Part shown: positions 62,551 to 64,000 of the stretch, piece after piece
Position numbering within the stretch: position 1 is the stretch's first letter
How the letters are laid out: each line of letters starts with the position of its first letter
Assembly: GCA_033398695.1 (NCBI GenBank)
Contig: JAWKAU010000040.1
Location: 434,001-498,000, forward strand
DNA: 64,000 nt
Reading direction: 5' to 3'
Source of the DNA: Orobanche coerulescens
Lineage: Eukaryota; Streptophyta; Magnoliopsida; Lamiales; Orobanchaceae
Translations under genes and position numbers: made by a program
The notes under the pieces: model-generated
The model's input: the letters and a program-made list of their open reading frames with translations, nothing else
Databases searched by the model: none
What the model was told of the DNA's origin: nothing

Positions 62551-62677
62551 TACCGATCGATACCCAACAGTGATACCAATACAGGAACTGTTGTGAATCG
62601 CGGTTGTGTGAAGCGGAAGTATAAGTTCTCGAGCGGAAGCAAACAAACAGCAAGCAGCAGATTGTAACAACGGACGG

Positions 62678-62957
62678 TACTTCGGTACAGCGGTTCTTCG
62701 ATACAGCAATGTTCGGACAACACTTCTATACAGCACTTCGATACAGCACTATTCGGACACCATTTTGATACAGCTCTTCAGTACAGCAACAATGGGATGT
62801 ACTTCGGTACAGCGACAATTGGACAATACTTCAGTATGGTACTTTGGTACAACAACAATGGGATGTACTTCGGTACAACGAAAATTGGACAATACTTCAG
62901 TACGGTACTTCGGTATAGCAACAATGGGATGTACTTCGGTACAGCGACAATCGACAC
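62678..62957 (+). repeat. 66-bp minisatellite and degenerate precursor repeats
   Basis: From 62785 a 66-bp unit starting AGCAACAATGGGATGTACTT repeats at 62851 and 62917 (about 2.6 copies, few mismatches). From about 62678 shorter repeats around CTTCGATACAGCA lead into it. It has no coding sense. Confidence 0.85.
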
Positions 62958-63747
62958 GGAAATGATGAGGGTACTTCAAACCCTTAGAATTAATTACTAT
63001 AATCCCCTTAGAATCCTGTTCTAAAGAAACGTTTAAAATTATTCTAAGAACTCAAGTTTCTGTGATTAAGACTTAACAATTTTATGAACTAAAATTGTAA
63101 GAATGTAGAAGTGAGAATTATAAGAATAATACTCAAGAAAATTCGAGCAACAGCTCTTGATTCTAGCACAAATCCGAAATATGTTTTTGATTTCAAATAT
63201 TGATCTTTTTCTTTCGTAACCTAAAGGTCTCCTTTTATAGGAGTGTACACAACAAACTATATTATCCCTAACATATTAAACTAAGGAAATAAAATCAAGT
63301 GTTCCTACTCTTAAGACAATGCAGGGTGATTACCATGTGACTAGATTAAAAGGGAATAAACTAACAACAACTTAACTATAAAGTAAATAAAGAAGTCTTG
63401 AAAAAGGTCTTGGTCTTCACAATCCTCACGTTCACTTTGAAACTTCCACATGCTAAAGTCCCCTTTTCCAAGACAACACCAAACATCACACCTTTCTTGA
63501 AGCTTCCTCATGCCTAAGTCTAATTTCCAAGCTAGGATGGATTTTCTTTAATCATCAAGTCGACCTTCGGCTATTCATCCTTTTTATAGAGTATTTCTCT
63601 TTTCGAGTTTTATGATTTGACTCTCATTTTCAGGAAATACGACAAAGACGCCCTCGTGCCATTATTTAGGCAATATCTGGGGTCCACCCTCAAGCTTTCT
63701 GTTTTTAGCTATATCTGGGCTGCCCTCAAGCAAAGCTATATCTAGGC
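62958..63747. other. Unassigned AT-rich stretch
   Basis: No recognised coding sequence. On the minus strand CTCCTATAAAAGG (63231-63243) looks like a TATA box, and the pattern of AT-rich leader followed by a minus-strand frame at 63972 would suit the LTR and leader of another minus-strand element, but I see no LTR ends or primer-binding site. Confidence 0.4.
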
Positions 63748-63972
63748 TTAGGATTTGAACACTGTCGGGCCTTCGTGAATCTCAAGTAGATCCACCGTCG
63801 CACAGTCACTAAACTTAGACATGATTTCCACTTCCAATTCGGGAAGCTTAAGGACGAGCTTGTCTTCTTCTTTTCTTTGGACGTGAATTCTTCTAGGTTC
63901 GGGGTCTTTATTCAGTGCACCCCAAGCAGCCTCAGTGTGAGGGTCTTCAAGAGAGGATTTGATCGAGGTCAT
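63748..63972 (-). CDS. Small minus-strand frame of unknown function (74 codons)
   Basis: Starts MTSIKSSLEDPHTEAAWGAL and ends EGPTVFKS. The protein is charged and has LKLPELEVEIMSKFSDCATV. I do not recognise it. The frame seems open to the left of its Met as well (the window ends 28 bases further on), so it may be the end of a longer transposon or host frame. Low certainty that it is expressed. Confidence 0.3.
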   Translation of the reverse strand: MTSIKSSLEDPHTEAAWGALNKDPEPRRIHVQRKEEDKLVLKLPELEVEIMSKFSDCATVDLLEIHEGPTVFKS

Positions 63973-64000
63973 ACAGTAAGCCTCTTGAGTAGGAACTGAG

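Noticed and set aside
62063..62653. Minus-strand 196-codon frame
   Set aside because: Lies in the palindromic U3 of the RE5-type LTR; same kind of accidental frame.
1..64000. Host gene or gene island
   Set aside because: All long frames match retroelement Gag, Pol or LINE proteins; nothing looks like a host gene with exons.

Overview
The window is repeat-rich nuclear DNA from a flowering plant, probably pericentromeric or other heterochromatin. I find no host gene, rRNA, tRNA or CRISPR array. Nearly every base belongs to a transposable element, mostly Ty3/gypsy LTR retrotransposons nested in one another. Plant origin is inferred from plant-type gypsy Gag-Pol proteins, primer-binding sites matching initiator tRNA-Met, and a plant L1-type LINE with a DUF4283/zinc-knuckle ORF1 and a zf-RVT tail. 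Element names RE1 to RE9 are mine.

Left stack (1-29258). RE2 (minus strand) is the oldest layer. Its 3' LTR is cut by RE1 (plus; its 5' end lies outside the window), and its RT gene is cut by RE3 (plus, 7769-26027; target duplication TCAAC/TAAAC). RE3's integrase is cut by RE4 (plus, 12633-24757; duplication GAAAT). RE4's RT is cut by RE5 (plus, 14690-21351; duplication GCCAC), the most complete element. Pieces of RE2, RE3 and RE4 join across their inserts.

Right stack (29259-46588). A fragment of the RE9 family (minus) is cut by RE6 (minus, 29498-46417; duplication TATAG). RE6's integrase is cut by RE7 (plus, 30465-42618; duplication CATCC). RE7's RT is cut by RE8 (minus, 33313-39348; degenerate duplication CAATT/CAGTA). 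The RE7 LTR pair shows four substitutions in 936 bp by eye and the RE8 pair about six in about 903 bp, so both are very young.

Right flank (46589-64000). Truncated RE9 copies lie head to tail on the minus strand without LTRs between them. One is cut by a LINE of about 5.9 kb (53221-59149, A14 tail). Then come a Ty1/copia RT scrap, an LTR related to RE5, a 66-bp minisatellite, and about 1 kb I cannot assign.

The elements share one Gag-Pol plan: Gag with a CCHC knuckle, aspartic protease, RT, RNase H, and integrase with a GPY/F module. In RE1 to RE8, pol reads past the polypurine tract into the LTR, adding a conserved tail; this resembles CRM-type centromeric chromoviruses. The most notable signals are: (1) two adjacent hairpins with the same TAGGTC loop and covarying stems in the leader region of all these LTR families; (2) RE6, whose two outer ends are both U5-type LTR ends because its 5' LTR is an inverted repeat; (3) GC-rich CCGTGTC/GACACGG palindromes in U3; (4) near-identical LTRs around internal regions full of frameshifts in RE7 and RE8.
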